DNA from: VRUE01 sp963725085
GTDB lineage: Bacteria; Actinomycetota; Thermoleophilia; Solirubrobacterales; 70-9
Direction of reading: 5' to 3'
Assembly (NCBI GenBank): GCA_963725085.1
Contig: CAVRXM010000003.1
Location: 372,001 to 436,000 of the forward strand
DNA: 64,000 nt
Shown in pieces: positions 52,578-59,202 of this stretch (position 1 is the first letter of the stretch; each line of letters opens with the position of its first letter). The translations under genes and the position numbers were made by a program. Under the pieces are notes generated by a model. That model did not search any database, was not told the origin of the DNA, and saw only the letters and a list, made by a program, of their open reading frames with translations.

Positions 52578-52735
52578 GGGGGGCGTGCAGATGTGCACGC
52601 ACATCCGCACATCCAGATCTCGAAAGGGTCTGTTTGCAGCGTCTTCTCGCGGTGGTAGCGACGACCGATAGGCGGCCCGATTCGCCTTTCGCTACCACCC
52701 GCGAATAGTCGAGCCGATGCGTCTCGCAAGCTGAC
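52578..52735 (+). repeat. dispersed repeat family A, copy 10, long form
   Basis: The upstream module (GGGGGGCGTGCAGATGTGCA, CGCACATCCAGATCTCGAAA, TTTGCAGCGTCTTCTCGC) matches copy 9. GGTGGTAGCGA (52651-52661) pairs with TCGCTACCACC (52689-52699); the core is 52673-52706. Confidence 0.9.
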
Positions 52736-52815
52736 CGGTCTGGCGATTTCGAACGCGTCGCGCCTAGGCAGTTTGGAGCCGACGACTAGAGGGGAAGCCG
52801 CTAGGGTCGACTGCG

Positions 52816-53253
52816 GTGGCACGCCTCATCGGGATCAATCACGTCGCGCTTGAGGTCGGTGAGGTCGACGAGGCGCTCGCCTGGTACGGACGCTTCTTCG
52901 AGTTCGAGCTGCGCGGCAGGGTCGGCACATCGATGGCCTTCATTGACATGGGGGATCAGTTCATCGCGTTTGCGGCTGGCCGAACGCAACCCGACGACCG
53001 AGGCCGGCACTTCGGCCTCGTCGTCGATGACAAGGAGAGGGTCCGCGCGGCGCTTCGGGACGCCGACGTTGACGTCCAAGGAAGCGGCTCCCTCGACTTC
53101 CTGGATCCCTGGGGCAACCACGTTCAAGTTGTCGACTACCGAGACATCCAGTTCATCAAGGCGCCAGGGGTGTTCCAAGCAATGGGCATCGAGGGGCTCC
53201 CGAAGACAGACGCAGCCCGCGAGGAGCTCCGCCACAAGGGCGTCACCGACTAG
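52816..53253 (+). CDS. VOC-superfamily protein
   Basis: 145 residues from GTG 52816. It begins LIGINHVALEVGEVDEALAW with the metal His in NHVAL, has a second His in DRGRHFGLVVDD and an aromatic/acidic end (DPWGNHVQVVDYRDIQF). The usual final Glu ligand is replaced by a Val/Asp region, so metal binding is uncertain. The substrate is unknown. Confidence 0.85.
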   Translation: MARLIGINHVALEVGEVDEALAWYGRFFEFELRGRVGTSMAFIDMGDQFIAFAAGRTQPDDRGRHFGLVVDDKERVRAALRDADVDVQGSGSLDFLDPWGNHVQVVDYRDIQFIKAPGVFQAMGIEGLPKTDAAREELRHKGVTD

Positions 53254-53254
53254 A

Positions 53255-53345
53255 CCCGGCGGCAAGGGTCTCATTTGCAGGAACCCTTGGCGGTGGTAGC
53301 GAGACCGATACCGGGCCCGATTCGCCTCCCGTTCCACCCGCCGCT
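53255..53345 (+). repeat. dispersed repeat family A, copy 11, truncated long form
   Basis: AAGGGTCTCATTTGCAGGAA, CGGTGGTAGCGAGACCGATA and the core start GGGCCCGATTCGCC (from 53313) are present; the core end is altered (CGTTCCACCCG). It runs into the stop of the next, convergent gene. Confidence 0.8.
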
Positions 53346-53610
53346 AGCCGACCGCCCGCGAAACGGCGACCACGATCAGCACAAGCGCAACTGCGCCAAG
53401 CGACCTGCGAAGACCATTGACACCCTTCGCGAGCTCCTCGTAAGCCCAAACGGTGAGCGCGACGTAGAAGACTGCCTGGGCGAGATCATGGACCGTGCTC
53501 CCCTCGCTGGTGAACAGCGCAATGAGGAACGCGGCGAGCGCGATCCAGAGAGGCGGGTTGGGGAACTGGCCGACGGTGTAGCCGCGGATCTTCAGGTCGC
53601 GTGGCACCAC
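53344..53610 (-). CDS. 88-residue membrane protein
   Basis: GTG 53610 starts a protein with three hydrophobic segments (LWIALAAFLIALF; AQAVFYVALTVWAYEEL; LGAVALVLIVVAVSRAVG). The N-terminus VPRDLKIRGYTVGQFPNPPL is a pattern seen in actinobacterial small membrane proteins of unknown function. It is convergent with the VOC gene and overlaps the end of repeat copy 11. Confidence 0.65.
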   Translation of the reverse strand: MVPRDLKIRGYTVGQFPNPPLWIALAAFLIALFTSEGSTVHDLAQAVFYVALTVWAYEELAKGVNGLRRSLGAVALVLIVVAVSRAVG

Positions 53611-53659
53611 GGGAGCCTAGTGCGCTGAACCGACACGACCCCCTGCGAGCGTCTGGTAA

Positions 53660-53800
53660 CCGGGGGCGTGCAGGCGTGCGTGCGTAGGCGCACATTCAGA
53701 TCCCGAAAGGTGCTCATTTGCAGCGATTCTGGCGGTGGTAGCAACAACCGATACCCGGCCCGATTCGTCTCTCGCTACCACCCGCGGATCATCGAGTGGA
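53660..53800 (+). repeat. dispersed repeat family A, copy 12, long form
   Basis: The upstream module (CCGGGGGCGTGCAGGCGTGC, GCGCACATTCAGATCCCGAA, CTCATTTGCAGCGATTCTGG) is close to copy 9. GGTGGTAGC (53734-53742) pairs with GCTACCACC (53774-53782); the core is 53756-53789. Confidence 0.92.
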
Positions 53801-53840
53801 TGGCCGTATAGCAGTGGGCTGCTTCAGTTCGAGGGAGGAG

Positions 53841-54470
53841 TCAGGGCGCAAGGCGCTCGATGCGCCAGCCGTTCGCAAGCTCGCGCGTGTAGAGGAAGCG
53901 GTCGTGCAGGCGCGCCCTCTGACCCTGCCAGAACTCGACCGTCTCGTGCCGCACTAAGAAGCCACCCCAGTGCTCCGGGCGGGGAATGTCCTCCTCGCCC
54001 TCCCAGCGTTCCTCGATCTCTCTCAGGCTCGCCTCGAGGGCGTCTCGCCCGGGCAGCGGTCGGCTCTGCGGCGAGGCCCAGGCACCGATGCGGCTCTCGC
54101 GGTCCCTGTTCGCAAAGTAGGCGTCGGAGTCCGCGGCCGGGAGCCGCTCGACGGAACCGCGAACGCGGACCTGGCGGTCGTGCTCGCGCCAGTAGACGAC
54201 CAGGGCCGCCCGTGGATCGGCGGCGATCTGGGCCGCCTTGGCGCTCTCGTAGTTGGTGAAGAAGCGAAAGCCGTCGGGACCGTGGCCCTTGAGCAGGACC
54301 ATTCGCGCGTCGGGGGCGCCATCGGGCCCGACCGTAGCCAGAGTCATCGCCTCCGCCAGCGGCACTTCGCGCTCGGCGGGCTGGTACCAGCGATCGAACT
54401 GCACGATCGGATCGGCAGCGAGGTCGGCGCGACGGAGAAGCGGGTGCTCGTGTCGGGTCGGCTCGCTCAT
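53841..54470 (-). CDS. pdxH: pyridoxamine/pyridoxine 5'-phosphate oxidase
   Basis: 209 residues from ATG 54470. It has the FMN-binding split-barrel motifs: MTLATVGPDGAPDARMVLLK, FRFFTNYESAKAAQIAADPR and RQVRVRGSVERLP, and the C-terminal signature EFWQGQRARLHDRFLYTREL plus WRIERLAP with the conserved Arg/Pro end. It makes pyridoxal 5'-phosphate from PNP/PMP with O2. A longer frame to 54608 lacks homologous start residues. Confidence 0.95.
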   Translation of the reverse strand: MSEPTRHEHPLLRRADLAADPIVQFDRWYQPAEREVPLAEAMTLATVGPDGAPDARMVLLKGHGPDGFRFFTNYESAKAAQIAADPRAALVVYWREHDRQVRVRGSVERLPAADSDAYFANRDRESRIGAWASPQSRPLPGRDALEASLREIEERWEGEEDIPRPEHWGGFLVRHETVEFWQGQRARLHDRFLYTRELANGWRIERLAP

Positions 54471-54665
54471 TACGTCGCAGAGCCTACGAGCCGGACCCGG
54501 CGCCCGGACAGGAAGCGCCCACGACTCGACATGTGCCGACGGGTCAGCCATGGGCAACGCCCGGAAGAGGCCGGTGGCCAGGGGTATGTCAATCCGTAGC
54601 TCTTCCAAATGGCTATGCCCTCTCGCCGGAGTATCCGTGGGTGCACCTCTGACTCAGCGACCTGC

Positions 54666-54740
54666 AAGCCTGCTTCCGAAACGGGCTTCCGGCTAATCGG
54701 GGAGGGAGATTTGAACCGGCGAACGCTCGGCCCCCAGCTG
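54666..54740 (-). tRNA. decayed tRNA-Pro(GGG) 3' half with terminator, second copy
   Basis: On the minus strand CTGGGGG, GCCGG TTCAAAT and CTCCCCGA match the relic at 36748, but the T stem is broken (CTCCC instead of CCGGC). The hairpin to its left (AAGCCTGC...GCCCGTTT type) is also mutated. It is a scar, not a gene. Confidence 0.65.
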
Positions 54741-54864
54741 GCGAACCTCGGCGCCGATGCATCCCCGGGGCCTCTCTCGCGTCCCTCCTGTCCTCGCCCT
54801 GGGACTTGCCGGACACATGTGACGAGGCATCCGGCGCCACGGTCCGCTTCGCGGCCTGCGACGG

Positions 54865-55008
54865 CTACCGCTTCGTGCTGACACGCCGCAGGATCGCCTC
54901 CCTCGCAGCATCCTTCAGAGCGTGGACAAAACGAGGTCGCTTCGGGGATTGCTTCCCAGGCTCTGGGTGGGTGACCTTCTCCAAGAGATCGCGTTCGCGA
55001 TAGCTCAT
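54865..55008 (-). CDS. possible 47-residue protein
   Basis: ATG 55008 reads MSYRERDLLEKVTHPEPGKQ and ends AREAILRRVSTKR. It is charged and helical, without a recognised family and without a strong ribosome-binding site. It may be debris of a mobile element. Confidence 0.25.
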   Translation of the reverse strand: MSYRERDLLEKVTHPEPGKQSPKRPRFVHALKDAAREAILRRVSTKR

Positions 55009-55049
55009 GCGAACGAGCTTAGAACTCCGGTCGGCATTCGCTAGAGGAA

Positions 55050-55132
55050 GTCGCTGACTAAACCAATCCCGGACCTAATCTCGAGGCCACAGGAGCCATT
55101 CCCGCGGATTCCTCGTTATCTCTGAATATCGA
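55050..55132 (+). repeat. dispersed repeat family B, copy B
   Basis: ACCAATCCCGGACCTAATC, TCGAGGCCACAGGAGCCATT and GGATTCCTCGTTATCTCTGA then ATAT follow the order of the 31738 and 56420 copies. From here to 55349 no gene is supported. Confidence 0.6.
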
Positions 55133-55349
55133 GGTAGCTGGACGTGGGTCAAGGCCCTCGGAGAGCCTTCCTTTTCAGGAGGGTTGTGCGGATGCGGGGC
55201 GGTAGAAGCGGCGGGGACGCGCACCGCCCCCCGTCCAAATCGGCCGAAAGAGATGCCCCATTACTCCTACCAAGGCTTCAGACGCCGTACGGCCGATCAC
55301 CGAGTGGGGGATTCTGCAAAATGGGGTGAGAAAGGCCAAGTATTGGAGA

Positions 55350-55724
55350 TCAGAGCGCCTCAAGCCGAGCGCGGAAGGCCGCGGCGGGTTCGACCGCGGC
55401 GCCGTGGGAGCGCGCTCGTTCGGCGAGGTCGCGGTCGGAGGTGACCAGCGTCACGTCGCCCTCGGCGAGCCAGCCACCGAGCCGGCGCAGGATCTCCGCG
55501 TCGGCGGAGTTGGGACCTGGGCGGGGAGCCCAGGCGATCCCGATCCTCTCGGCGCGGATTCGCGGCGAGGGAGGCTGCTCAAGGACGACGGTGACTTGCT
55601 CGTCGGCCTCGGTCGCCCAACGATCGAGCTGGCCGACCAGCCGCTCGATTGCGGCGCGGCGATCCCGCCACCAGCCGTCGGGCTGGGCGCCGATCACGTT
55701 CATCGCGTCAATGACGCGGTGCAT
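55350..55724 (-). CDS. NYN-domain (YacP-like) predicted RNase
   Basis: 124 residues. The PIN-like NYN fold starts with the acidic motif VIDAMNVIGAQPDGWWRDR, contains NSADAEILRRLGGW and ends with VTLVTSDRDLAERARSHGA. Acidic residues in these motifs are the expected metal ligands. YacP-type proteins act in RNA turnover or toxin-like processing. It is slightly shorter than the usual 165 residues. Confidence 0.88.
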   Translation of the reverse strand: MHRVIDAMNVIGAQPDGWWRDRRAAIERLVGQLDRWATEADEQVTVVLEQPPSPRIRAERIGIAWAPRPGPNSADAEILRRLGGWLAEGDVTLVTSDRDLAERARSHGAAVEPAAAFRARLEAL

Positions 55725-55811
55725 AGCCGGCGGTCATCGGCGTCGAAAGGATCTGCAAGCGCCCAGAAGAGCTCGTTCTTGTGGAAGTCCTCGGGTCAGA
55801 CGCCCGCACGA

Positions 55812-56033
55812 CTAGTCCTTCTTGCCGCGCTCCCCCTCGCGAAATTTCCCGTGGCGATTCTGGACCCGAACCTCCCCGCCACCAAGGTTGCCAGTGATCT
55901 GCTTTGCGCGGTCAATTGCCTCGTGCTGCGTCCGTGTAACGGCACTAGCACGCTCGTGATCCTCCTTCACGACGGCCCAGCCCTGACCCGGTCGCGGAAC
56001 CACATACCGGTCGTTGTCATTTCCCTTCCCCAA
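55812..56033 (-). CDS. DUF2188-domain protein
   Basis: 73 residues, all of it one DUF2188 unit: RYVVPRPGQGWAVVKEDHER, THE helix TQHEAIDRAKQITGN and the final strand GGGEVRVQNRHGKFREGERG. Such small proteins are common on mobile elements; their role is unknown. Confidence 0.88.
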   Translation of the reverse strand: MGKGNDNDRYVVPRPGQGWAVVKEDHERASAVTRTQHEAIDRAKQITGNLGGGEVRVQNRHGKFREGERGKKD

Positions 56034-56044
56034 GCTGCTCCTTC

Positions 56045-56377
56045 CTAAGACCGTGTCGGTCTCCTGCAGCTTAGCCTTGCTCTCGGCATCCAGGTCAGTG
56101 AGACAGTGGGACCCAACGACGCAAAGGAGGGGGCCCCATGCCTAAGTTCCTGCTCGAAGCACTCGTACACGGCGGAGGGCATCAGGGGAATCCAGAGCGC
56201 GGGCAGAAGCAGCAGGCTCTTCCCCCGGGCCAAGGTCTTGACCAGATCTCGGCGCCTCAGCGCCGCCGCGGAGACGCGGTCGCTATTTCCCATCATGCCC
56301 TCCGGCGGACCGTCGGCGATCCGGTGCAGGAGGTCGAGCTGGGCCTGGGTCAGCGTCTTGCGGTGCGCCACGGCCAA
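56045..56377 (-). pseudogene. HTH-like small protein, C-terminally disrupted
   Basis: Begins MAVAHRKTLTQAQLDLLHRI, then ADGPPEGMMGNSDRVSAAAL and RRRDLVKTLARG, a pattern seen in small winged-helix-like proteins of actinobacterial mobile elements. After about residue 55 the sequence no longer fits. Probably truncated or frameshifted. Confidence 0.35.
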
Positions 56378-56404
56378 GCCCTACCGCGAGCGGCGCGTCG
56401 GCGC

Positions 56405-56502
56405 AACCTCGAACCCCGACCCCTGATAAGCCCCGATTACGGATACCTCTTCGAGGCCACGGGAGGCCTTCCTGTGGATTCCTCTGGGTCTCCGAATATC
56501 CA
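56405..56502 (+). repeat. dispersed repeat family B, copy C
   Basis: CGAACCCCGACCCCTGATAA, GATTACGGATACCTCTTCGA, GGCCACGGGAGGCCTTCCTG and GGATTCCTCTGGGTCTCCGA then ATAT. It directly precedes, and is in frame with, the serine recombinase fragment. Confidence 0.6.
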
Positions 56503-56510
56503 CGATGGGG

Positions 56511-57077
56511 TGAAGGCGATCTCGGCCCGCGAGGACCGCCTGCTGCGGCTTGTCCTGCGCTTCTTCGAGCAGCGGGTCTTCGGCCCGCTGCGCCTGGAGC
56601 GCCTCGAGAAGCAGCTGCGCGCCCAGGCCCGCAGCGAGCGCCGGAACGGCAAGCTCGCCGGGACGAGGCTGCGCAAACAGATCGCCGAGGTCGACCGCAA
56701 GATCAAGGCGCAGGTGCAGGCCCTGGAGAAGGGCGTGGAGCCGGAGCTGGTCTCCGAGCGGATCGCCGAGCTTCGCGGCGACAAGGAAGCGCTCGAGGAG
56801 GCGTTGGCGGAGGTCGGGGCCGAGCGCGAGGAGATGGAAGATGACGAGCTGGCCAAGCAGCTCGCCCGGGTGCCCGACCTGAGCAAGGCGCTGGCCGAGG
56901 CGACGCCGGAGGTGCAGCGGCAGGTATTCCAGGCCTTCGACCTGCAGATCGCCTACGACAAGGTCGGTCGGCGGATCGAGATCTCCGCCACCGTCTCGGA
57001 GGCCGTCGCCAACGCCTTCGAGGACACGAAAGCCCTCCAAAAGGAGGGCTCAGCGGTGGTAGTGAGAGACATAGCGG
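56511..57077 (+). pseudogene. large serine recombinase, C-terminal coiled-coil fragment
   Basis: About 190 residues of the coiled-coil region remain: LLRLVLRFFEQRVFGPLRLE, RKQIAEVDRKIKAQVQALEK, AELRGDKEALEEALAEVGAE and QVFQAFDLQIAYDKVGRRIE. These match the region after the zinc ribbon in large serine recombinases of actinobacterial elements. The catalytic Ser domain, recombinase domain and zinc ribbon are absent. The frame continues past the normal end into repeat copy 13 (to 57139). Confidence 0.75.
57031..57050. terminator. hairpin at the recombinase end
   Basis: AGCCCTCC AAAA GGAGGGCT, an 8-bp perfect stem, lies four bases before the left arm of repeat copy 13. Positionally it matches the hairpins of copies 1 and 2. 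Confidence 0.55.
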
Positions 57078-57175
57078 GGGCCCGATTCGTCTCTCGCTAC
57101 CACCCCCGGATCATCGAGCGAGGTCGTCTCGCCGATTGACTGGGGCCCAGCTGTCGCATTCACGCGAAAGGGGAA
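57055..57175 (+). repeat. dispersed repeat family A, copy 13
   Basis: GGTGGTAGTGAGAGAC (57055-57070) pairs with GTCTCTCGCTACCACC (57089-57104) over 16 bases with one G-T. The core is 57078-57111; the tail CATCGAGCGAGGTCGTCTCG, GATTGACTGGGGCCCAGCTG, TCGCATTCACGCG is nearly identical to copy 9. Confidence 0.93.
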
Positions 57176-57241
57176 GCGCGCGACCAGCTGGACCCCTCTC
57201 CTCCCGTCGTCCCATTCCGTTGGGTCTCTAGGACCGCCGTT

Positions 57242-57540
57242 TCAGCGACCACCGAGGTCCTCGTTTCTGGAATTCGGGCAGCCGCGCTTGTCCGATCTCG
57301 TTGCGGTAGCCCTCGTCGTCGGACTCGACGGCCCGCGCCCCTCTAAGACGTCCTCGACTTGCCCATCCGGGATCACCACCGCGCCCGAGCTGTCGGCGAA
57401 CACGTAAAAGCCCGGAAACACCCCCACGCCCGAGACAACCACCGGCACGTTGGCCTGGAACGGCGTCACCAAGCTGTCGTCTTCCGCAACCGCGTTGATC
57501 GTGTCCGCATCGGCAGCAAGTGAGTCAGTTGGCTTGACCG
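57242..57540 (-). pseudogene. RraA-like C-terminal fragment
   Basis: Reads SLVTPFQANVPVVVSGVGVF, PGFYVFADSSGAVVIPDGQV and EDVLEGRG, the end of the RraA/HMG-aldolase fold (VFAD..GAVVIP motif), then loses the frame near the C-terminus. The N-terminal half is absent to the right of 57540. Confidence 0.55.
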
Positions 57541-57541
57541 G

Positions 57542-57748
57542 TCAGGCCTCGAGGCGCTCGAACTCCTCGAGCCACCTCTCGACGATCCGCACGACCGCTT
57601 CGACGCCCGCCGCGTACTCGACTGTCTCTTCCTCCTCTTGGAGGACGTTTACGCGCGACGTGATCCGAGCCCGGAGCGAGCCGCCTTCGCGCTCGATCCA
57701 GACCCGTAACACAAGCACGCCTGTGCGCTGTGCGATGCCCCCGCACAT
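57542..57748 (-). CDS. small protein downstream of the SARP regulator
   Basis: 68 residues from ATG 57748. LVLRVWIEREGGSLRARITS is beta-like, and ETVEYAAGVEAVVRIVERWL is a helix. It lies 24 bases after the SARP stop and is probably co-transcribed. No family is recognised. Confidence 0.5.
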   Translation of the reverse strand: MCGGIAQRTGVLVLRVWIEREGGSLRARITSRVNVLQEEEETVEYAAGVEAVVRIVERWLEEFERLEA

Positions 57749-57772
57749 GGGCGCAATACTCGCCTGCTGTCG

Positions 57773-58531
57773 TCACTCCGCCGTTACCGCAGCGTCAAAG
57801 TCGTGCAACAGGTCGCGCAGCGTGGACGAGGGCTCGAGGCCGAGCTGGTCGTGCAGCAGCCGGCGATAGAGCCTGTACTCCCGCACGGCCTCACTGGGGT
57901 TCGTCTCGGCGATGTGGATCCGGATCAGGAGGCGGTGAGAGCTCTCGCGCAGCGGCTCGCTCGCCACGGCGGCAAGCGCCACGTCGGCCGCCTCGCCGTA
58001 TCTGCCAAGCCTCAACAGGCGTTCGCCGAGTGCCTCGAGTCCATGCAGCACGAGCTGGCGAAAGCGCTCTCGCTCGATCAGGATCCAGTCGTCGTACCAA
58101 TCGGGCAGGATCTCGCCCGCGAAGGCGAGAGTGTCCAGGACCGGGATCTCCCCATCGTCGCCATTCAGCAGGCGTCGTGCCTGATCCTTCGCGTCGTGCA
58201 GGTCCACGCGCACGTTTCCCGCCAAGCTCAGCCTGCTGCCGTTGGCGTCCACCACCCGATAGCCCCGTTGGTTGACACGCCAGAGCGTCGAGCGCAGATT
58301 CGCGAAAGCCCGCTCCTCGCTCATGTCGATCCACAACGTGCCTGCTACGTGCACCCGCTGCAGCGCGCGCCCACGAAGCGCAAGGAAAGCAAGTAGGCGC
58401 CGTGCGCTCATCGGAAGATCGATCGGCTGGCCATCGACGCGCAGCTCGAAGGCATTCAGAAGGCGCACCGCCACCTCGCGGCATCCCCCGCCCGCAGTCC
58501 CCCGGCGCAGTGGTGCGGTCCGACTACTCAC
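57773..58531 (-). CDS. SARP-type transcriptional regulator (winged helix plus BTAD)
   Basis: About 252 residues from GTG 58531, preceded by CAGGAGGACC; a TTG at 58549 is the alternative. The OmpR-like winged helix contains RLLNAFELRVDGQPIDLPMS, ARRLLAFLALRGRALQRVHV and ANLRSTLWRVNQRG. The bacterial transcriptional activation domain follows: HDAKDQARRLLNGDDGE..., ILPDWYDDWILIERERFRQL and AVREYRLYRRLLHDQLGLEP. SARPs activate nearby operons by binding direct repeats. It is the first downstream gene of the tail-like cluster on this strand. Confidence 0.92.
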   Translation of the reverse strand: MSSRTAPLRRGTAGGGCREVAVRLLNAFELRVDGQPIDLPMSARRLLAFLALRGRALQRVHVAGTLWIDMSEERAFANLRSTLWRVNQRGYRVVDANGSRLSLAGNVRVDLHDAKDQARRLLNGDDGEIPVLDTLAFAGEILPDWYDDWILIERERFRQLVLHGLEALGERLLRLGRYGEAADVALAAVASEPLRESSHRLLIRIHIAETNPSEAVREYRLYRRLLHDQLGLEPSSTLRDLLHDFDAAVTAE

Positions 58532-58588
58532 AGCCGGTCCTCCTGTCAAGCGTTTGAATGAACGTTAACCCTCCCGAACCCAAGCAGT

Positions 58589-58619
58589 CAACGGACGTGC
58601 TGGCAATCTCAACGGACGT
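58589..58619. promoter_or_regulatory. CAACGGACGT direct repeats (possible SARP operator)
   Basis: CAACGGACGT occurs at 58589-58598 and 58610-58619, 21 bases apart, i.e. two helical turns. It lies about 60 bases upstream of the SARP gene start. SARPs bind heptamer-type direct repeats on one DNA face, so auto-regulation is plausible. Confidence 0.45.
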
Positions 58620-58832
58620 TGCAATCGAGCTTCAAGTAGAGAGTTGGGAGGGGAGTTCGCGTAGGGCTTCTGGGCATGGACCCGAAGCAGGAATCCTTCA
58701 TCGCTTGGCCGCGGCTAGGCGAGGTCAACCGGCTCGCTCCGCAGGGTGGGGGGCGGACAGCCGGCGACGCTGCGGCGAGGCCGCCGCGGTAGAGGTCGTG
58801 TGGCGGTGGCTGGAAGCGATCGCCGCCGGACG
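58620..58832. other. gap with a possible frameshifted short gene
   Basis: On the plus strand, ATG 58676 reads MDPKQESFIAWPRLGEVNRL; with one frameshift it would continue EAAAVEVVWRWLEAIAAGR to 58836. The evidence is weak. No other gene is seen. Confidence 0.25.
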
Positions 58833-59195
58833 CTAAGAACCGGGCTCGACCACCACGCGAACCGGTCGTGACCGGACGTCGTCGAGCCGAAGCTCGAGGC
58901 GGTACTCGCCGGGCTCCGGCAGCACGGCCGAACCAAGTGACGACCAGCTCATCGTCACCGACTCGCCGGGAGACAACGCGAACCAGCGCGGCTCGCGGGG
59001 GCCGTTGCCGATCGCCAGGCTCCACGCCGATGACGGCTCGCCGTTGACGAGCAGCTGCGCGCGGTGGAGCTCCGGGTCGACGACCTCCGAGCCGGTGTTC
59101 GTCGCGGTAATCGAGAGCGCGAGGCAATCGCGCGCCTCCAGCGGGAGCCGCACCGGCTCCGCACCGAGCTCGAGCGCCATCGACGAGCTGGTCAC
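58833..59195 (-). CDS. small beta-sandwich (BsuPI-like) protein
   Basis: 120 residues from GTG 59195, seven bases after the upstream stop. Strand-rich: LPLEARDCLALSITATNTGS, then LAIGNGPREPRWFALSPGES and LPEPGEYRLELRLDDVRSRP. The pattern resembles intracellular proteinase-inhibitor/Ig-like folds. It is presumably part of the tail-like operon; function unknown. Confidence 0.7.
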   Translation of the reverse strand: MTSSSMALELGAEPVRLPLEARDCLALSITATNTGSEVVDPELHRAQLLVNGEPSSAWSLAIGNGPREPRWFALSPGESVTMSWSSLGSAVLPEPGEYRLELRLDDVRSRPVRVVVEPGS

Positions 59196-59202
59196 CCTTA
59201 CG

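Noticed and set aside
51735..53800. CRISPR array in the region with four closely spaced repeats
   Set aside because: The copies are separated by whole genes of unequal length, not by short spacers, and no cas genes are present.
53841..54608. N-terminally extended PdxH (255 residues)
   Set aside because: The extra residues do not resemble PdxH; ATG 54470 gives the normal length of about 209 residues.
14504..57139. Short proteins starting MVARDESGP or containing GGPIRLSLPPAD or SSLATTR
   Set aside because: They are translations of the family A repeat in different frames, not genes.
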